This document shows, in pieces, positions 63,095 to 64,000 of a stretch of DNA of 64,000 nucleotides. The number at the start of each line of letters is the position of its first letter. The stretch's first letter is position 1. The DNA lies in assembly GCF_002001015.1 (NCBI RefSeq), contig NZ_MUNO01000018.1, positions 124,001 to 188,000 on the forward strand, read 5' to 3'. The translations under genes and the position numbers were made by a program. Source of the DNA: Polaromonas sp. A23. Its GTDB lineage: Bacteria > Pseudomonadota > Gammaproteobacteria > Burkholderiales > Burkholderiaceae_C. The notes below the pieces were generated by a model. That model did no database searches. It had not been told where the DNA came from and saw nothing but the letters and a program-made list of their open reading frames with translations.

Positions 63095-63495
63095 GATTGA
63101 TTTTCCTTCTAGAAGTTGATAAATCACCAATGCAGATAACTACTCTTCACTGGCAAGGGGGATGCTACTGGAGAAAACAGCTGTTTCATAGGGAAAACGC
63201 TTTTTTTTTGGGTCTGGATGTTGCAGATTTACTTCGGAAGGATGGAAAGCATGGCGCCTCGCGAGACGCTTTGCACGGAAGGCGTCGTGGGAGAACAGGT
63301 CTCAGAGAGAGAAAAAAGCGGTACCGAAAATGTCTGGCCGGTGCCGGTACCTGTTCACCCAGCACCAGAGGAAGACGGCATAACACCGCGCCAGCACAGG
63401 GCATTTCTCTAGTGGCACCTGCTGTTGCAGGGTATGCTTCTGAACACTTTTCCCTGCACCGCTGTCTGCTTTTTCCCTCTGAAAGGTCTCCGTCA
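63095..63495. other. Intergenic region with promoters of the SWIB and rraA genes
   Basis: About 400 nt between divergent genes with no supported frame. It contains the short palindrome AAACAGCTGTTT near 63178-63186 and a T9 run at 63202-63210. The promoters of both flanking genes should lie here, but I could not assign hexamers with confidence. Confidence 0.5.
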
Positions 63496-64000
63496 ATGAC
63501 AAGCCTGTCCACCAATCAGCCCTTTGCCACCTGCGATTTATGTGACGCTCACAAAAACGACAACTCGGGGCGTTTTCGTGTCCTTCCCCCTGTGTTTCGT
63601 TCATTTGGTGGCGTTCCCAGCTTCTGTGGACCGGTCGTCACGATCAAATGTTTCGAAGACAACTCGCTGGTCAAGGCCGCTGTCGATGGCAGTGGTTTGC
63701 TTGAAACGCCTGCTGGGCGTGTGCCTGCGGTGCTGGTGGTCGATGGTGGTGCCTCGCTGCGGCGGGCTCTCCTCGGAGGCAATCTGGGTGCGGCGGCCGC
63801 AAAAAATGGCTGGGCTGGTGTGGTGATCGATGGCTGCGTGCGCGATGTTGCCGAACTGGCGCAATGCCAGGTTGGCATACGCGCGCTGGCTTCCATGCCG
63901 CTGCCGACAGAAAAGCGCAACGAGGGCCAGAGCGGGGTGGCGGTGCAGATCCAGGGCGTGCGGGTCTATCCCGATGACTGGCTGTATGCCGATGAGGACG
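63496..64000 (+). CDS. rraA: RraA, regulator of RNase E activity (partial)
   Basis: The reading frame continues past the right edge, with 168 codons present and no stop. The translation starts [20 protein letters not shown] and shows the RraA blocks [52 protein letters not shown] and [13 protein letters not shown]. coli RraA has closely matching blocks in this order. RraA trimers bind the RNase E degradosome scaffold and inhibit RNA decay. Many family members are also HMG/oxaloacetate aldolases, and the R-D pair in GCVRDV is compatible with that. Only the C-terminal few residues should be missing. Confidence 0.9.
   Translation, partial: MTSLSTNQPFATCDLCDAHKNDNSGRFRVLPPVFRSFGGVPSFCGPVVTIKCFEDNSLVKAAVDGSGLLETPAGRVPAVLVVDGGASLRRALLGGNLGAAAAKNGWAGVVIDGCVRDVAELAQCQVGIRALASMPLPTEKRNEGQSGVAVQIQGVRVYPDDWLYADED

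Overview
The window looks like chromosome from a beta-proteobacterium of the Burkholderiales, most likely Comamonadaceae (Polaromonas/Rhodoferax-like). The evidence is high-GC coding sequence, a full five-step hut pathway with formiminoglutamate deiminase, orphan Bug-type tricarboxylate-transporter receptors, a SWIB protein with a histone-H1-like tail, and at least eight copies of an intergenic repeat whose core reads roughly GATAGCTGCTTGCGCCCG followed by AAGGGCT. That repeat is familiar from this family. The genus assignment is inference.

Layout. 0-4.8 kb: FAD monooxygenase, hypothetical protein, clpB with a possible heat-shock promoter. 4.8-9.3 kb: acetyltransferase, methyltransferase, small membrane protein, ankyrin-repeat protein and SMR efflux pump, lying between two direct copies of a ~105-nt repeat-plus-hairpin. 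9.3-15.7 kb: an accessory block with a DUF4238 protein, an FRG-domain protein, a two-TM protein, an HNH nuclease and a two-gene CBASS anti-phage operon (CapV phospholipase plus CD-NTase). Related ~75-nt sequences in inverted orientation bound this block. 15.8-23.2 kb: VOC protein, membrane-anchored AraC regulator, fatty-acid-hydroxylase-type enzyme and ICMT-like methyltransferase, then a persulfide-stress cluster (cysteine desulfurase divergent from an ArsR-rhodanese regulator, DsrE protein, persulfide-dioxygenase-like enzyme and MFS transporter). 23.3-25.2 kb: DUF3297, YebC-like and PPOX-like genes.

25.3-36.1 kb is the histidine utilisation locus. hutU, hutH and a NitT/TauT-type ABC transporter run leftward. 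hutC, hutD, hutI, hutG and hutF run rightward with overlapping genes. A HutC-type palindrome lies between the two arms. 36.0-41.1 kb holds a hydroxy-acid catabolic cluster (D-hydroxyacid dehydrogenase, RraA-type aldolase, FMN 2-hydroxyacid oxidase, Bug receptor) with a divergent LysR regulator. 41-53 kb carries assorted enzymes and transporters: GST, amidase, Tat-exported serine hydrolase, aldehyde dehydrogenase, thioesterase, CAP-domain protein, AraC/MFS pair and histidine phosphatase.

51-54.7 kb: a MerR/TipA-type regulator, an acyltransferase and an MFS exporter on the minus strand, with a perfect dyad inside a 19-bp promoter spacer. 54.7-60.1 kb: a second catabolic cluster (TIM-barrel isomerase, DUF993, Gfo/Idh/MocA oxidoreductase, Bug receptor) with a TetR regulator and two matching operator-like sites. 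60.2-64 kb: small acidic protein, a TPP enzyme between inverted intergenic repeats, the SWIB/H1-like chromatin protein, and an rraA gene cut by the window edge. I saw no rRNA, tRNA, CRISPR array, transposase or integrase.
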